Notes under the pieces: generated by a model
The model's input: only the letters and a program-made list of their open reading frames with translations
Database searches by the model: none
What the model was told of the DNA's origin: nothing
In this document: positions 48,123 through 59,777 of the stretch, one piece after another
Numbering within the stretch: position 1 is the stretch's first letter
Layout: every line of letters begins with the position of its first letter
Assembly: GCA_017305135.1 (NCBI GenBank)
Contig: JAFKNA010000011.1
Span: forward strand, 1 to 64,000
DNA: 64,000 nucleotides
Source: Lysobacterales bacterium
GTDB taxonomy: Bacteria > Pseudomonadota > Gammaproteobacteria > Xanthomonadales > Rhodanobacteraceae
Direction: 5' to 3'
Program-made: the position numbers and the translations under genes

Positions 48123-49417
48123 ACCGCCTCGTGAAGAATCTCGCCTGCGCGGCGCTGCTCGCCCTGCCGCTCGCCGCCGGCGCGCAGGAGCTCCTGATCC
48201 GCAACGCTACCGTGCACACGGCGGGCGCACGCGGCACGCTGGAGCACGCCGACGTGCTGGTGAAAGGCGGCCGCATCGCCGCGGTTGGCCCGAACCTCGA
48301 TGCCGGTGGTGCCCGCGTGGTCGAGGCCGACGGCCAGCCGCTGACGCCGGCCCTGTTCGGCGGCATCAGCCACATCGGCCTGGAAGAGGTCTCCGGCGAG
48401 GAATCCACCCGTGACGCCGCGCTGACGCTCGGCGCCGATGCGCGTCACATGGTGGTACGCCCCGAGTTCGACGTGACGCTCGCCTACAACCCGGAATCGG
48501 TGCTGCTGCCGGTGGCTCGCCTGGGTGGCATCGGCTTCACCCTGCTCGGCGCCGACAGTGCGCCGGGCGGCTCGATCATCGGCGGCCAGGGCGCCGTGGT
48601 GCGCCTCGATGGCAGCCCCGACCCGCTGTCGCCACGGAGCTTGTTCGTCGCCCTCGGCACGGACGCCTCCGGCTTGACCGGCACCTCGCGCGCCGGCCAG
48701 TGGCTGCTGCTCGACCGGCTGGCCGGCGAAGCGCGCGGCAAGGTGGCGGTGGATTCGCCGCACGCACTGCTGACACCCGACGGCCGCGCGACTCTCGCGC
48801 GCTATCTCGACCGGCGCGGCCGCATCGTGGTCGGCGTGGAGCGTGCCGCCGACATCCGCCAGCTGCTGCGCTGGGCGAAGCGGCAGAACGTCAACATCGC
48901 CATCAGCGGCGGTGCCGAGGCTTGGAAGCTGGCGCCGGAAATCGCCGCCGCCAGCGTGCCGGTGTTCGTCGACCCGCTCGCCAACCTGCCGGCGGACTTC
49001 GACCGCATCGGCGCCACGCTGGAGAACGCCGCCCGCCTCCACGCCGCCGGCGTCGCGGTCGGCTTCAGCCAGGCCGGCGACGCCTCGCACAACGCGCGCA
49101 AGCTCCGCCAGCTCGCCGGCAACGCCGTCGCCAACGGCCTGCCGTGGCAGGCGGGCCTGGCCGGTTTGACACGCGTGCCGGCCGAAGCCTTCGGCGTCGG
49201 CGACCAGATCGGCAGCATCGAACCCGGCAAGCGCGCGGACCTCGTGCTCTGGAACGGCGATCCCCTCGACGTCGCCTTCACCGCCAGCCAGGTCTGGCTC
49301 GGCGGCCAGGCGATGCCGATGCGCTCGCGGCAGACGGAGCTGCGTGACCGCTACCTCGCCCCCTCGCCTTCGGCGGCCGCGGGCCAGCTTCCGCGGGCTT
49401 ATTCGCCGAAGCCGTAA
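48119..49417 (+). CDS. Exported amidohydrolase-fold protein with degenerate metal site
   Basis: A 432-residue paralogue of the preceding protein, with signal peptide 1-22 (LPLAAGAQ). The fold ends are preserved (LIRNATVHTAGARG; GSIEPGKRADLVLWNGDPL). The metal ligands are not: the DVHSH motif reads GGISH (His85 only), the HIH strand is VVGVE, the FHHG strand is ISGG and the HSD motif is FSQAG. It is therefore probably a pseudoenzyme or uses another chemistry. The ATG overlaps the active paralogue's stop, suggesting a heteromeric complex. Related paralogue pairs occur in other Lysobacterales, to my recollection. Confidence 0.9.
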
Positions 49418-50038
49418 TCCGGTTGGAACGCGGTCGCCCGCGGCTCCGCACGTGGGCAGAATCCGGATGTGCATTGCTCCCGGAGCGCGTGGTGGGTGCG
49501 ATGCACGGGGCGAGCGGACACCGCCGTCACTCGTCGCCCTCACCCGCTGCGCCACAAGGGACCTCGGAAGGGCCGGGTTCCAGCCCGGCCGGTCTGTCTT
49601 GCCGTGAGAGCGTCACCGGAGCGCCGAGCCTGAGCTCGGATTTCCACGCGAAATCAAGGCCCAAGCGCCCTGACGCACCTGAGGGGCCCGGTCGCTTCCC
49701 GCTGCCGAATGGCACGAATTACCGCTCGCATGAAAAACTCTTACGGCGCAGTTGCCGGCATCGTGGAGGACCGCGGCCGCGAGCCCGGCACAGGCATTGC
49801 AGGGATCGGCTACCCCGCCGAAACCCAGCGCGCTGGCCGAAGCGTTCGATCGCGCCAATGCACAGGAGGGTGAGCACCTGACGCACGTCCGCCGCTGGTA
49901 CTCCGAGCTGAGCCTTGCGGAAGCAAAGCTTGGCGGGGCGGAGGATGCTTGACGTCAGAGCGGGTTCCACGGCGCCGCCAGCGGCTTACGCCGGATCCGC
50001 TTGGCGGAGCTTTGCCCGATTCGGCGCGAAGGCCGCGT
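49418..50038. other. 621-base region without a confident gene
   Basis: No domain is seen in any frame. A 66-codon frame at 49752-49952 (TTG start) reads through SALAEAFDRANAQEGEH and WYSELSLAEAKLG, which looks amphipathic and protein-like, but it has no good start or ribosome site. Joining it to the ATG at 49730 would need a one-base shift. It could be a gene remnant. The rest is GC-rich sequence lacking repeats from the main families. Confidence 0.4.
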
Positions 50039-51247
50039 TCAGGGAGATGCGCTGGCTCCCTGCGGGGACGTGGGCGGCTTCGCACCTGACGGTATGGCCG
50101 ATGCAGGCAAGGCGGCGGGCGCCGGGAAGGCGTCCAGCTCGCGTCGCCAGAACTGCGAGCCGATCTCGTTGAGCGCGTTGCTCTCGCCGTTCAGCAGCAC
50201 CACCAGCCCGGTGCGCAGGCGCGGCGAGTAGCTGATTTCGGCGACGTAGCCCTTGACCCAGCCGGCATGCAGGATGATCGGCTCGTTATCGACCCGGTAG
50301 ATGCGCCAACCAAGGCCGTAGTGCGCGGCGCTCAGCTGATCCTTCCACCCGGAGCGGCGCAGATCCTTCGCGGTCGCCACGCGCGGCGTGGTCAGTTGGG
50401 CGACCGTTCCGGCATGCAGCGTGTGCGGGTAGCCGCCCATCTGCGCGATCAGCCAGATCGCGAGGTCGTTGGCGCTGGCGTTGATGCCGGCGGCGGTGGG
50501 GAGCTGGTAATAGCTCGCCTCCACCTCGGCGCGCTGCCACGTGCCTTCGCGCTTGACGTGCGGCTTGGCGCTGTCGGCCTCGGCGAGGAACGCGCCCATG
50601 CCGACCGAGGCGCGGCGCATGCCGAGCGGGGCGAACACGCGCTCGGCGAGTAGACTCGCGTAATCGCGCCCGCCGGCCTGCTCGATCGCGTGCAGCGACA
50701 TGCCGTAGAGGATGTTCTGGTAGCCGTAGCACCGGCCTGGCGGACAGGCCGGTGCCAGTGTGCGGAAGTGCGGGAGGATCTGCGCCAGCGGCTGGCCGGC
50801 ATCGAGCAGGTTGTCGAAGGCGTTCGGCACCAGGCCCGACGACTGGCCGATCACGTGCTGCAGCTGGATGCGCACCTGGGCGTCGTGCCTGAGGCGCAGC
50901 TCCGGTGCGAACTGCGGCAGCGGGCGTTCCCAGTCCAGGCGTCCTTCCTCGACCAGCATCGCCGCCAGCGTGGCGGCGAAGGTCTTGGACACCGAGGCGA
51001 TCCGGAACACGGTGTCCGGCCCGACCGGCCCGCCGCCGGCTTCGCGGATGCCGATGCCGCGTGCCGCCTCCACGCGGCCATCAACGACCAGCGCGTATGC
51101 CGCGCCGGGGACTCCCGCCTCGCCGACGATGCGGCGGATTTCGCGGTCGAACAGCACATGCGTGGCCGGGACCGGCTCGGCGCGGAGGGGCACCGGCGGC
51201 AGCCAGGCCAGGAACGACAGCAGGAGCAGCGAGCGACAGGACAGCAT
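50039..51247 (-). CDS. Exported serine hydrolase, class C beta-lactamase/DD-peptidase family
   Basis: A 402-residue periplasmic protein. Residues 1-23 form a signal peptide (SLLLLSFLAWLPPVPLRA). The serine-lysine pair is in SVSKTFAATLA (SxxK), the second motif is CYGYQN (YxN), and the KTG-box equivalent is HAGWVKGY (HxG). These define the beta-lactamase class C-like family of D-amino peptidases and esterases. True beta-lactamase activity is not implied; most relatives are esterases or peptidases. The ATG at 51247 is chosen from the signal peptide; the longer frame overlaps the next gene and lacks a signal. It is downstream of the YyaL-type gene on the same strand. Confidence 0.92.
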   Translation of the reverse strand: MLSCRSLLLLSFLAWLPPVPLRAEPVPATHVLFDREIRRIVGEAGVPGAAYALVVDGRVEAARGIGIREAGGGPVGPDTVFRIASVSKTFAATLAAMLVEEGRLDWERPLPQFAPELRLRHDAQVRIQLQHVIGQSSGLVPNAFDNLLDAGQPLAQILPHFRTLAPACPPGRCYGYQNILYGMSLHAIEQAGGRDYASLLAERVFAPLGMRRASVGMGAFLAEADSAKPHVKREGTWQRAEVEASYYQLPTAAGINASANDLAIWLIAQMGGYPHTLHAGTVAQLTTPRVATAKDLRRSGWKDQLSAAHYGLGWRIYRVDNEPIILHAGWVKGYVAEISYSPRLRTGLVVLLNGESNALNEIGSQFWRRELDAFPAPAALPASAIPSGAKPPTSPQGASASP

Positions 51248-51444
51248 CGGCGGAAGCGCGGGGGGGGGCGGACAGGATAATGGCGGCACGAAGCGAGTGG
51301 CATTCGTGCTCCCCACCATCGTGATTCGACCTGGCGACGACTGCACGTCGCGATCGGGCACGATGCAGCGGAGATCTGCCGACCGGGCGTTCCCTGCCGG
51401 CGTCGATCCACTCCGCCCGCGATACGGCGTCGTCTGGCGGGGAT

Positions 51445-53472
<2,028 letters not shown>

Positions 53473-53797
53473 GGAGGCAGTGTAGGGCGGCGCGGCGCGA
53501 TGGCGGCTGAAGGCATGGGCTGAGGGCCGGGGGCTGGCAAAGCTCTGGCCAATCACGCGGCGTCATGCCCGCGAAGGCGGGCATCCATTGAAAGCAGCAA
53601 CCGGATTCCCGCGATCGCGGCAGTGACGTCGTTCTTCCAGGGCTTTCCCTCAACGCTTCGGGTCGAGGACTGCCGACGTCGCGTATCGCGGCGCCTCGGG
53701 CGGGCAAGCTGTCCAGCCCTCAGCCCTGTCCCCGCAACGCTTGCCCGATGCCCGGCGACCCCCTACCGTGCCGGCCCAGCCAGCAGGAACGACCGCC
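53473..53797. repeat. Repeat-bearing gap upstream of rlmI
   Basis: CGTCATGCCCGCGAAGGCGG starts a 29-base unit at 53561-53589 with a GCCCGC/GCGGGC dyad. A second arm, ATTCCCGCGATCGCGGCAGT, starts at 53605. A near-identical copy of the first unit lies at 56216-56244. The rest of the 325 bases shows no gene. The rlmI ribosome site is weak (CAGGAACG). Confidence 0.6.
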
Positions 53798-55003
53798 ATG
53801 TCCGAATCCATCGAATACCCAGCGCTGTACCTGAAGCGCGGCGAGGACCAGCGCCTGCGCGCCGGGCACCTGTGGGTGTTTTCCAACGAGGTGGACGTCG
53901 CCCGCTCGCCGCTCACGAATTTCGGGCCGGGCGATCCGTGTGCGATCGTCGACCACCGCGGCAAGCCGATCGGCGTCGGCTACGTCAATCCGAACTCGCT
54001 GATCGCGGCGCGACTTGTTTCGCGCGGGCTGGAGCATGCGCTGGACCGCTCGCTCATCGTGCATCGCCTGAATGTCGCGCTGGCCCTGCGCGAACGCCTG
54101 TACGCCGAGCCATATTATCGCCTGGTCCATGGCGAATCGGACGGCTTGCCGGGACTGGTGCTCGACCGCTTCGGCGATGTGCTGGTCGGCCAGACCGGCA
54201 CCGCCGGCATGGAGCGCCTCAAGGACGAGATCACGGAAGCCGTGGTCAAGGTGCTCAAGCCCCGCCAGCTCTGGTGGAAGAACGACGGCTCGATCCGGGC
54301 GCTGGAGCAGCTGACCTCATACGCGGACCTCGGTTTCGGCGAATACGGCGGCGAAACCCTCGCCCGCGAAGGCGGCCTCGAGTTCCGCATCGACCCGGTT
54401 GGCGGGCAGAAGACCGGCTGGTTCTACGACCAGCGCGAGAATCGCGACCAGCTCGCGCGCCTGGTCGCCGGCCGGCGCGTGCTGGACGTCTTCAGCTACC
54501 TCGGCGGCTGGGGGCTGCGCGCGGCAGCGGCAGGCGCGAGCGAGGTCGTCTGCGTGGACGCCTCGGCCACCGCAGTCGAGGCGACGCTGCAGAACGCCGC
54601 GCGCAACGGCCTCGCCGATCGCATCACCGCGGTACGGGCGGATGCCTTCGAGCACCTCAAGGCGCTGCGCGAGGCGCGCGAACGCTTCGACGTGGTGATC
54701 CTCGATCCGCCGGCCTTCATCAAGCGCCGCAAGGACATGAAGGAAGGGCGCCTCGCCTACCGCCGCATCAACGAACTCGGCATGCAGGTGCTGGAGCGCG
54801 ACGGCATCCTCGTCACCTGCTCGTGCTCGCACCACCTCGCGCGCGCGGCGCTGCTGGAAGCCGTGCAGCAGGGCGCGCGCCACCTCGATCGCCAGGCGCA
54901 GGCGCTGGTCGCTCTCCAGCAAGGGCCGGATCATCCGGTGCACCCGGCGATTCCGGAAACCGACTACCTCAAGGGATTCATCTGCCGCGTGCTGCCGGCT
55001 TGA
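53798..55003 (+). CDS. rlmI: 23S rRNA (cytosine-5)-methyltransferase RlmI-type
   Basis: A 401-residue SAM-dependent methyltransferase with an N-terminal PUA domain (about 5-85: ALYLKRGEDQRLRAGHLWVF, GYVNPNSLIAARLVS), a middle EEHUD-like segment (RLVHGESDGLPGLVLDRFGD) and a C-terminal Rossmann domain. SAM-binding is seen in VLDVFSYLGGWGLRAAAAG and the catalytic region in VILDPPAFIKRRKDMKEG, with a later CSCSHH motif. RlmI methylates C1962 of 23S rRNA in E. coli. The ATG at 53798 matches the family. lgt follows 51 bases later. Confidence 0.94.
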   Translation: MSESIEYPALYLKRGEDQRLRAGHLWVFSNEVDVARSPLTNFGPGDPCAIVDHRGKPIGVGYVNPNSLIAARLVSRGLEHALDRSLIVHRLNVALALRERLYAEPYYRLVHGESDGLPGLVLDRFGDVLVGQTGTAGMERLKDEITEAVVKVLKPRQLWWKNDGSIRALEQLTSYADLGFGEYGGETLAREGGLEFRIDPVGGQKTGWFYDQRENRDQLARLVAGRRVLDVFSYLGGWGLRAAAAGASEVVCVDASATAVEATLQNAARNGLADRITAVRADAFEHLKALREARERFDVVILDPPAFIKRRKDMKEGRLAYRRINELGMQVLERDGILVTCSCSHHLARAALLEAVQQGARHLDRQAQALVALQQGPDHPVHPAIPETDYLKGFICRVLPA

Positions 55004-55030
55004 GGGGAGAGGGCCGGTCACGCCTACAAT
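55000..55030 (+). promoter_or_regulatory. Possible sigma-70 promoter of lgt
   Basis: TTGAGG at 55000-55005 and TACAAT at 55025-55030 resemble -35 and -10 boxes with a 19-base spacer. The -10 ends 24 bases before the lgt ATG, so the leader would be short. Spacing is slightly long and the -35 overlaps the rlmI stop. Confidence 0.35.
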
Positions 55031-55054
55031 GCCGCTTTCGCCCTGAGCCCGCCG

Positions 55055-55936
55055 ATGCCCTACTTCGTCGACATCGATCCGATCGCCTTCTCGCTCGGGC
55101 CCGTGCAGGTGCACTGGTACGGCATCATGTACCTGCTGGCGTTCGGCATCGCCTGGTGGCTTGGCCAGCGCCGCGTGGCGGCGGGGCGGTTGCCGGTGAC
55201 GCGCGACCAGTTCTCGGATCTTGCGTTCTACCTGATGCTGGGGGTGATCCTCGGCGGGCGCATCGGCTACATGCTGTTCTACGACACGGCCGAGCTGGTG
55301 CGGAACCCGCTCAGCCTGGTGCGCGTCTGGGAAGGCGGCATGTCCTTCCACGGCGGGCTGCTCGGAGTACTGATCGCCGGCTGGTGGTGGTCGCGGCGGC
55401 ATGCCATCCACTTCTTCGACACGATCGATTTCATCGCGCCGCTGGTGCCGATCGGGCTCGGCCTCGGGCGCCTCGGCAACTTCATCGGCGGCGAGCTCTG
55501 GGGGCGCCACACCGAGCTCCCGTGGGGCATGATCTTTCCGCGCGCTCTGGATTACCTCGGCAAGAGCCGCGACGAGCTTCACGCGATGTACCTGGCCGGC
55601 CAACTCAACGGTGAAGCGCGCCATCCCTCGCAGCTCTACGAGTTCTTCCTCGAAGGCGTGGTGCTGTTCGCGGTGCTCTGGATCTACTCGCGCAAGCCGC
55701 GCCCGCGCTATGCGGTTTCCGGGCTGTTCGCGCTGCTCTACGGCATCTTCCGCTTCAGCGTCGAGTTCGTGCGCCAGCCGGACGCGCAGCTTGGCTTCCT
55801 TGCCTTCGACTGGCTGACCATGGGGCAGGTGCTGTCTTTGCCGTTGGTGGCCGTGGGAGTGGGGCTGCTGATCGCCTCGCGGCGTGCACCGACCCTGCAA
55901 GCATCGGGTGCCATCGAAGGAGAGGCGAGGCCCTGA
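55055..55936 (+). CDS. lgt: Prolipoprotein diacylglyceryl transferase
   Basis: A 293-residue inner-membrane enzyme that adds diacylglycerol to the lipobox cysteine of prelipoproteins. About seven helices are visible. Hallmarks are [11 protein letters not shown] near residue 20, [20 protein letters not shown], the Lgt signature [14 protein letters not shown] and [13 protein letters not shown]. It is essential in most Gram-negatives. Two lipoproteins in this window (LemA and the amidohydrolase) are its likely clients. The small coiled-coil gene and thyA lie downstream. Confidence 0.98.
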   Translation: MPYFVDIDPIAFSLGPVQVHWYGIMYLLAFGIAWWLGQRRVAAGRLPVTRDQFSDLAFYLMLGVILGGRIGYMLFYDTAELVRNPLSLVRVWEGGMSFHGGLLGVLIAGWWWSRRHAIHFFDTIDFIAPLVPIGLGLGRLGNFIGGELWGRHTELPWGMIFPRALDYLGKSRDELHAMYLAGQLNGEARHPSQLYEFFLEGVVLFAVLWIYSRKPRPRYAVSGLFALLYGIFRFSVEFVRQPDAQLGFLAFDWLTMGQVLSLPLVAVGVGLLIASRRAPTLQASGAIEGEARP

Positions 55937-56027
55937 TGTGGGGCGGCGCATCGCGTGGTGGATCGGTTCACCTGTCGTGAACATCGGTGCTACCCTCGTC
56001 GCGGTCGCGCGCCACCACGCATTCATC

Positions 56028-56192
56028 ATGTCCGAGAACGTCAACAACCTGATCCTGGAGATGCTGACGGGCCTGCGCAACGAGATGCGCGATTTCCGCT
56101 CGCGGTTCGAACAGGACATGGATGACCTCAAGGGGCGCATGTCCAGCCTCGAAACGGCGATGATCACCGTCAAGCGCAAGCCAGCCTCTTGA
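56028..56192 (+). CDS. Small coiled-coil protein of unknown function
   Basis: A 54-residue protein starting SENVNNLILEMLTGLRNEM and continuing as an amphipathic helix with hydrophobic heptads (DFRSRFEQDMDDLKGRMSSL) and a basic tail. Similar short coiled-coil proteins are common in proteobacteria and phages without known function. It has a -10-like CTACCCT about 35 bases upstream. A palindromic repeat begins 24 bases after its stop. The evidence is composition and codon pattern only. Confidence 0.55.
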   Translation: MSENVNNLILEMLTGLRNEMRDFRSRFEQDMDDLKGRMSSLETAMITVKRKPAS

Positions 56193-56215
56193 GAGACTCT
56201 GATCGATCCATGCGA

Positions 56216-56244
56216 CGTCATGCCCGCGAAAGCGGGCATCCATT
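56216..56244. repeat. Second copy of the CGTCATGCCCGC repeat
   Basis: CGTCATGCCCGCGAAAGCGG begins a 29-base unit that differs from the copy at 53561-53589 at one position. A further CCCGCTTCCGCGGG palindrome follows at 56321-56334. These resemble the short inverted-repeat elements known from Neisseria and other proteobacteria. The unit lies between the coiled-coil gene and thyA. Confidence 0.65.
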
Positions 56245-56385
56245 TTGAACCGCGATCTGGATTGCTCGCTGCGCTCGTCTTGGGGACGGTCCTGCAACGT
56301 TCTGCGTACCCAATTCTTGTCCCGCTTCCGCGGGAAAGACGAGATCTTTTCCTCGTTGCGGACGCCCTGAACTGAGTGATACGGC

Positions 56386-57180
56386 ATGCGCGCCTACCTC
56401 GACCTTCTCCGCCACGTCCTCGACCACGGCACGGAAAAATCGGACCGCACCGGCACCGGCACGCGCAGCGTGTTCGGCTGGCAGATGCGCTTCGACCTGG
56501 CCGAAGGATTTCCGCTGGTCACCACCAAGAAGCTGCACACGAAATCGATCATCCACGAACTGATCTGGTTCCTCGCCGGCGGCACCAACATCGGCTACCT
56601 CAAGGAAAACGGCGTCAGCATCTGGGACGAGTGGGCGGATGCGAATGGCGACCTTGGGCCGGTGTATGGAAAGCAGTGGCGGAGCTGGGCGGCGCCAGAC
56701 GGGCGCACCATCGACCAGATCGCCTGGGTGCTGGACGAGATCCGCCGCAATCCCGATTCGCGGCGGCTGATCGTGAGCGCGTGGAATGTCGCCGATCTGC
56801 CGCGCATGGCGCTGCAGCCCTGTCATACCCTGTTCCAGTTCTACGTGGCCGGCGGGCGGCTGTCCTGCCAGCTCTACCAGCGCTCGGCCGACATCTTCCT
56901 CGGCGTGCCGTTCAACATCGCGAGCTACGCGCTGCTGACGCACATGGTGGCGCAGGTGACGGGGTACGCCGTGGGCGACTTCGTGCACACCTTCGGCGAC
57001 GCCCACCTCTACTCCAACCACGTCGAGCAGGCGCGCCGGCAGCTCGCGCGCGAGCCGCGGCCGCTGCCCAAGCTGGTGCTGAATCCGAATGTCCGTTCGA
57101 TCTTCGACTTCCGCTTCGAGGACGTGGCGATCGAGGGCTACGATCCCTGGCCGGCGATCAAGGCGCCGGTCGCGGTATGA
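56386..57180 (+). CDS. thyA: Thymidylate synthase
   Basis: A 264-residue enzyme that methylates dUMP to dTMP with methylene-tetrahydrofolate. The nucleophile is Cys146 in [17 protein letters not shown], and the phosphate-binding RRLIVSAWN is at 126-134. [12 protein letters not shown] at the start, [15 protein letters not shown] and the H..YSNH loop ([12 protein letters not shown]) are intact. Length equals E. coli ThyA. The stop overlaps the folA ATG as ATGA, coupling two successive folate-cycle enzymes. Confidence 0.99.
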   Translation: MRAYLDLLRHVLDHGTEKSDRTGTGTRSVFGWQMRFDLAEGFPLVTTKKLHTKSIIHELIWFLAGGTNIGYLKENGVSIWDEWADANGDLGPVYGKQWRSWAAPDGRTIDQIAWVLDEIRRNPDSRRLIVSAWNVADLPRMALQPCHTLFQFYVAGGRLSCQLYQRSADIFLGVPFNIASYALLTHMVAQVTGYAVGDFVHTFGDAHLYSNHVEQARRQLAREPRPLPKLVLNPNVRSIFDFRFEDVAIEGYDPWPAIKAPVAV

Positions 57181-57689
57181 GCGGCATCAGCCTCATCGCC
57201 GCGCTGGACCGCAACCGCGCAATCGGCCGCGGCGGCACGATGCCCTGGCACCTGCCCGCGGACCTGAAGCATTTCAAGGCGCTGACGCTTGGCAAGCCGA
57301 CGTTGATGGGACGCAAGACCGCGCTCGCCATCGGCCGTGCGCTGCCCGGCCGCGACAACCTGGTGCTGAGCCGCCGTGATGCGGCACCTTATCCCGGCCA
57401 GGTGCTGGTGCGCTCGCTGGACGAGGCCATCGCGCACGCCGACGGCCAGGAACTCGCCGTGATCGGCGGCGGCGAGGTGTACCGGATCACCCTGCCGCGG
57501 GCGACCCGCCTGCACCTCACCTGGATCGATACCGAGGTGCCCGATGCCGACACCTGGTTTCCGGAGTTCGACCCCGCCGAATGGGTCGAGACGGGGCGGC
57601 GTGAACACGCGGCCGACGCACGCAATGCGTACGCCATGAGCTTCGTCGATTGCCAGCGTGCCGTCGCGATGCAGGTGTCGGGGGCGTAG
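57177..57689 (+). CDS. folA: Dihydrofolate reductase
   Basis: A 170-residue enzyme that regenerates tetrahydrofolate after ThyA action. The family motifs are [21 protein letters not shown] at the N-terminus (Met20-loop region), a Asp-equivalent in [22 protein letters not shown] and the NADPH-binding [14 protein letters not shown]. Length is within the normal 160-170. The ATG lies within the thyA stop. A hairpin spans its stop codon and a palindromic repeat follows before the convergent apaH. Confidence 0.98.
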   Translation: MSGISLIAALDRNRAIGRGGTMPWHLPADLKHFKALTLGKPTLMGRKTALAIGRALPGRDNLVLSRRDAAPYPGQVLVRSLDEAIAHADGQELAVIGGGEVYRITLPRATRLHLTWIDTEVPDADTWFPEFDPAEWVETGRREHAADARNAYAMSFVDCQRAVAMQVSGA

Positions 57690-57767
57690 CCCCGACCTGC
57701 AAGGATTGCGCAAAACCGCGTAGGTCGGCCCCCGGATCAAGTCCGGGGCAGGCTCTACGCGGCCGAC
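57670..57767. repeat. Hairpin plus REP-like palindrome between folA and apaH
   Basis: TGCAGGTGTCGGGG (57670-57683) pairs with CCCCGACCTGCA (57690-57701) with a two-base bulge; this spans the folA stop. Next, CCCCGGATCAAGTCCGGGG (57730-57748) is a 7-bp perfect dyad, nested inside GCGTAG/CTACGC (57718-57723, 57755-57760) and GTCGGCC/GGCCGAC arms. The CCGGATCAAGTCCGG core is a common proteobacterial intergenic palindrome. No T-tract is present. The structures may end both convergent transcripts. Confidence 0.55.
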
Positions 57768-57781
57768 GAACTCCTCCCGCC

Positions 57782-58630
57782 TCAATCCTGCGCCTTGCCT
57801 GCCTGCGGTTCGCGGTCGGACTTGATGGTGACGAACTCGGGCTCCTCGCCGTCCAGGCGCATGGCGGTGAGAGCGCCGCCCCAGACGCAGCCGGTGTCGA
57901 TGGCATGGATGCCGAGGCCGACGAAGCGGCCGAGCGTCGACCAGTGGCCGCAGACGATGCGCAGGTCCCGCTCGACGCGGCCCGGCACCGAGAACCACGG
58001 GTACATGCCCGGCCGCTGCGTGCCCGGCGTGCCCTTGTCGGCGAAGCCGATGCGGCCGCGCACGTCGCAATAGCGCATGCGGGTGAAGATGTTGATGCCG
58101 GCGCGCCAGCGTTCGATGCCGCGCAGCTTCGGGTTCCAGGTGTCCGGCTTGTTGCCGAACAGCTGGCGCAGCAGCCGGTGATGGGTCGGACCGGCCAGCT
58201 TGTCCTCGATCTCGCGCGCGATCCGTTCCGCGTCGGCGATGCTCCAGCGCGGGAATAGCCCGGCATGGACCAGCGCGAAGCCGAGCGCGCGGTCGACGTG
58301 CAGGAGCTTGCGGCGACGCAGCCAATCGAGGAGTTCGTCGCGGTCGGGCGCGAACAGGACCGCGCGCAGTTCCGGGTTGACCCGCGCCTGCTCCTCGCGC
58401 CTGCGTTCGGCGATGGCGAGCAGCGACAGGTCGTGATTGCCGAGCGCCACCGTGGCCGCATCGCCGAGCGATCTCACCAGACGCAGCACCTCCAGCGACT
58501 GCCCGCCGCGGTTGACGAGGTCGCCGCAGAACCACAGCCGGTCGCGGGATGGGTCGAAGCCGAGCCTGTCGATCAGGCGGACGAGTTCGTCGTGGCAGCC
58601 CTGGATGTCGCCGATGGCCCAGGTGGCCAT
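57782..58630 (-). CDS. apaH: Bis(5'-nucleosyl)-tetraphosphatase, symmetrical
   Basis: A 282-residue metallophosphatase that splits Ap4A into two ADP and removes NpnN caps from RNA. The phosphoesterase motifs are GDIQGC (7-12), GDLVNRG and GNHDLSLL, with later HAG and GHWSTLG. Length fits E. coli ApaH (280). It is 72 bases downstream of apaG on the same strand, the usual pair, though the common upstream ksgA and pdxA are absent here. It is convergent with folA. Confidence 0.98.
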   Translation of the reverse strand: MATWAIGDIQGCHDELVRLIDRLGFDPSRDRLWFCGDLVNRGGQSLEVLRLVRSLGDAATVALGNHDLSLLAIAERRREEQARVNPELRAVLFAPDRDELLDWLRRRKLLHVDRALGFALVHAGLFPRWSIADAERIAREIEDKLAGPTHHRLLRQLFGNKPDTWNPKLRGIERWRAGINIFTRMRYCDVRGRIGFADKGTPGTQRPGMYPWFSVPGRVERDLRIVCGHWSTLGRFVGLGIHAIDTGCVWGGALTAMRLDGEEPEFVTIKSDREPQAGKAQD

Positions 58631-58702
58631 CTCAGGCGGCCGCCGCGATCAGGGATCGGAGGTCCGTTTGCTCGGCGATGTGCGCTTTGCCCGGCATCTC
58701 CG

Positions 58703-59086
58703 TCAGTGCAGGGTACGCGGGGTCGACAGCAGGAACATGGGGATGTCGGCGGCGAAATGGGTGCCATCGTCCGCCACCATCTGGTAGCTGCCGCGCATGG
58801 TGCCGAGCGATGTTTCCAGCACCGCGCCCGAGGTGTAGCGGTAGTTCTCGCCCGGGCGCATCCAGGGCTGCTCGCCGATCACGCCGTCGCCGCGTACCTC
58901 GCTGACCTTGCCGTTGTCGTCGGTGATGATCCAGTGCCGCGACAGCAGGCGCGCGCCCACCGAGCCGCGGTTGGCGATGGTGATGGTGTAGGCGAAGGCA
59001 TAGCGGTTGTCGGTGGGCTCGGACTGGTCGCTGAGGAAGTGCGTGTCCACCGAGATGGCGATGTCGTAGGGTTTCTTCTGGTTCAT
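58703..59086 (-). CDS. apaG: ApaG domain protein (Co2+/Mg2+ efflux-associated)
   Basis: A 127-residue protein with an immunoglobulin-like fold. The family core is clear: FAYTITIANRGSVGARLLSR, HWIITDDNGKVSEVRGDGVIG, QPWMRPGENYRYTSGAVLET and GTMRGSYQMV. ApaG is genetically linked to cobalt and magnesium tolerance, but its molecular action is unknown. It normally precedes apaH, as here. The ATG at 59086 fits the family start. It is divergent from the DUF6491 gene. Confidence 0.97.
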   Translation of the reverse strand: MNQKKPYDIAISVDTHFLSDQSEPTDNRYAFAYTITIANRGSVGARLLSRHWIITDDNGKVSEVRGDGVIGEQPWMRPGENYRYTSGAVLETSLGTMRGSYQMVADDGTHFAADIPMFLLSTPRTLH

Positions 59087-59263
59087 GGGCTGATTTTCGG
59101 GGAGCGGGCGCGTGGCGGCAAGCCGCGGCCGCAGTGGCGGTGAACATCGGCGAAATCCCGGTCGCGCGGCGCGCAACTTTGCGCCCGGCGCGGCATCAAA
59201 CCGCTCGCCGTTGCAATGGGTGAGCGCCGACTCCGGGGCGTCAACCGGTACAGGAATTCGGTC

Positions 59264-59764
59264 ATGAAACGTATCGCAATCGCAATCGCCGCAACGCTGC
59301 TCGCCGGCACCGCCGGCCTGGCGACCGCGGCGGGCCAGATGGAAGGCTCGCGCGACATCCACAGCTACCAGAAGGCTGCCGGTGCCGATGTATCCACCAT
59401 GCCGGCCGGCCCGATGGTGGACTGGCAGGCCCTGGATGGCCACACGCTCGCGGTGTGGACCGCCAACGACAAGCCGTGGCTGGTCAACGTCGACCAGTCC
59501 TGCATGGGCTTGAAGTCGGCGAAGTCCGTGTCGTTCACCTCGCGTGGCAACCAGATCACCGCCGGTACCGACTCGCTGAAGTTCGGCGACACCAGCTGCA
59601 AGGTGGACTCGATCCGTCCGGTCGACTACAAGCAGGTGGCCTCGATGCACCGCCACCACATGCAGCGGACCGGGCACATGGCGACGAACAGGCATTCCAG
59701 CACGCGCTCGGGCATGGATTCCCAGAGTCCGCAGGACCAGAAGCAACCGACCGGCGGCAAGTAG
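59264..59764 (+). CDS. Exported DUF6491-like protein
   Basis: A 166-residue protein with a signal peptide (KRIAIAIAATLLAGTAGLATA). The mature region has two cysteines, Cys80 (DQSCMGLKSAKSVSFTS) and Cys112 (DTSCKVDSIRPVD), likely a disulfide, in the pattern W..DG..L.VW...KPWLV that I associate with DUF6491, a small family of Lysobacterales. The C-terminus is His/Met/Gln-rich and probably disordered. The function is unknown. The ATG at 59264 has CAGGAAT upstream. Confidence 0.75.
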   Translation: MKRIAIAIAATLLAGTAGLATAAGQMEGSRDIHSYQKAAGADVSTMPAGPMVDWQALDGHTLAVWTANDKPWLVNVDQSCMGLKSAKSVSFTSRGNQITAGTDSLKFGDTSCKVDSIRPVDYKQVASMHRHHMQRTGHMATNRHSSTRSGMDSQSPQDQKQPTGGK

Positions 59765-59777
59765 CCGCAGGACGGGT

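Noticed and set aside
50039-51247. Serine hydrolase as an antibiotic-resistance beta-lactamase
   Set aside because: SxxK, YxN and HxG motifs define a broad family of esterases and peptidases; nothing specific to AmpC-type lactamases is seen.
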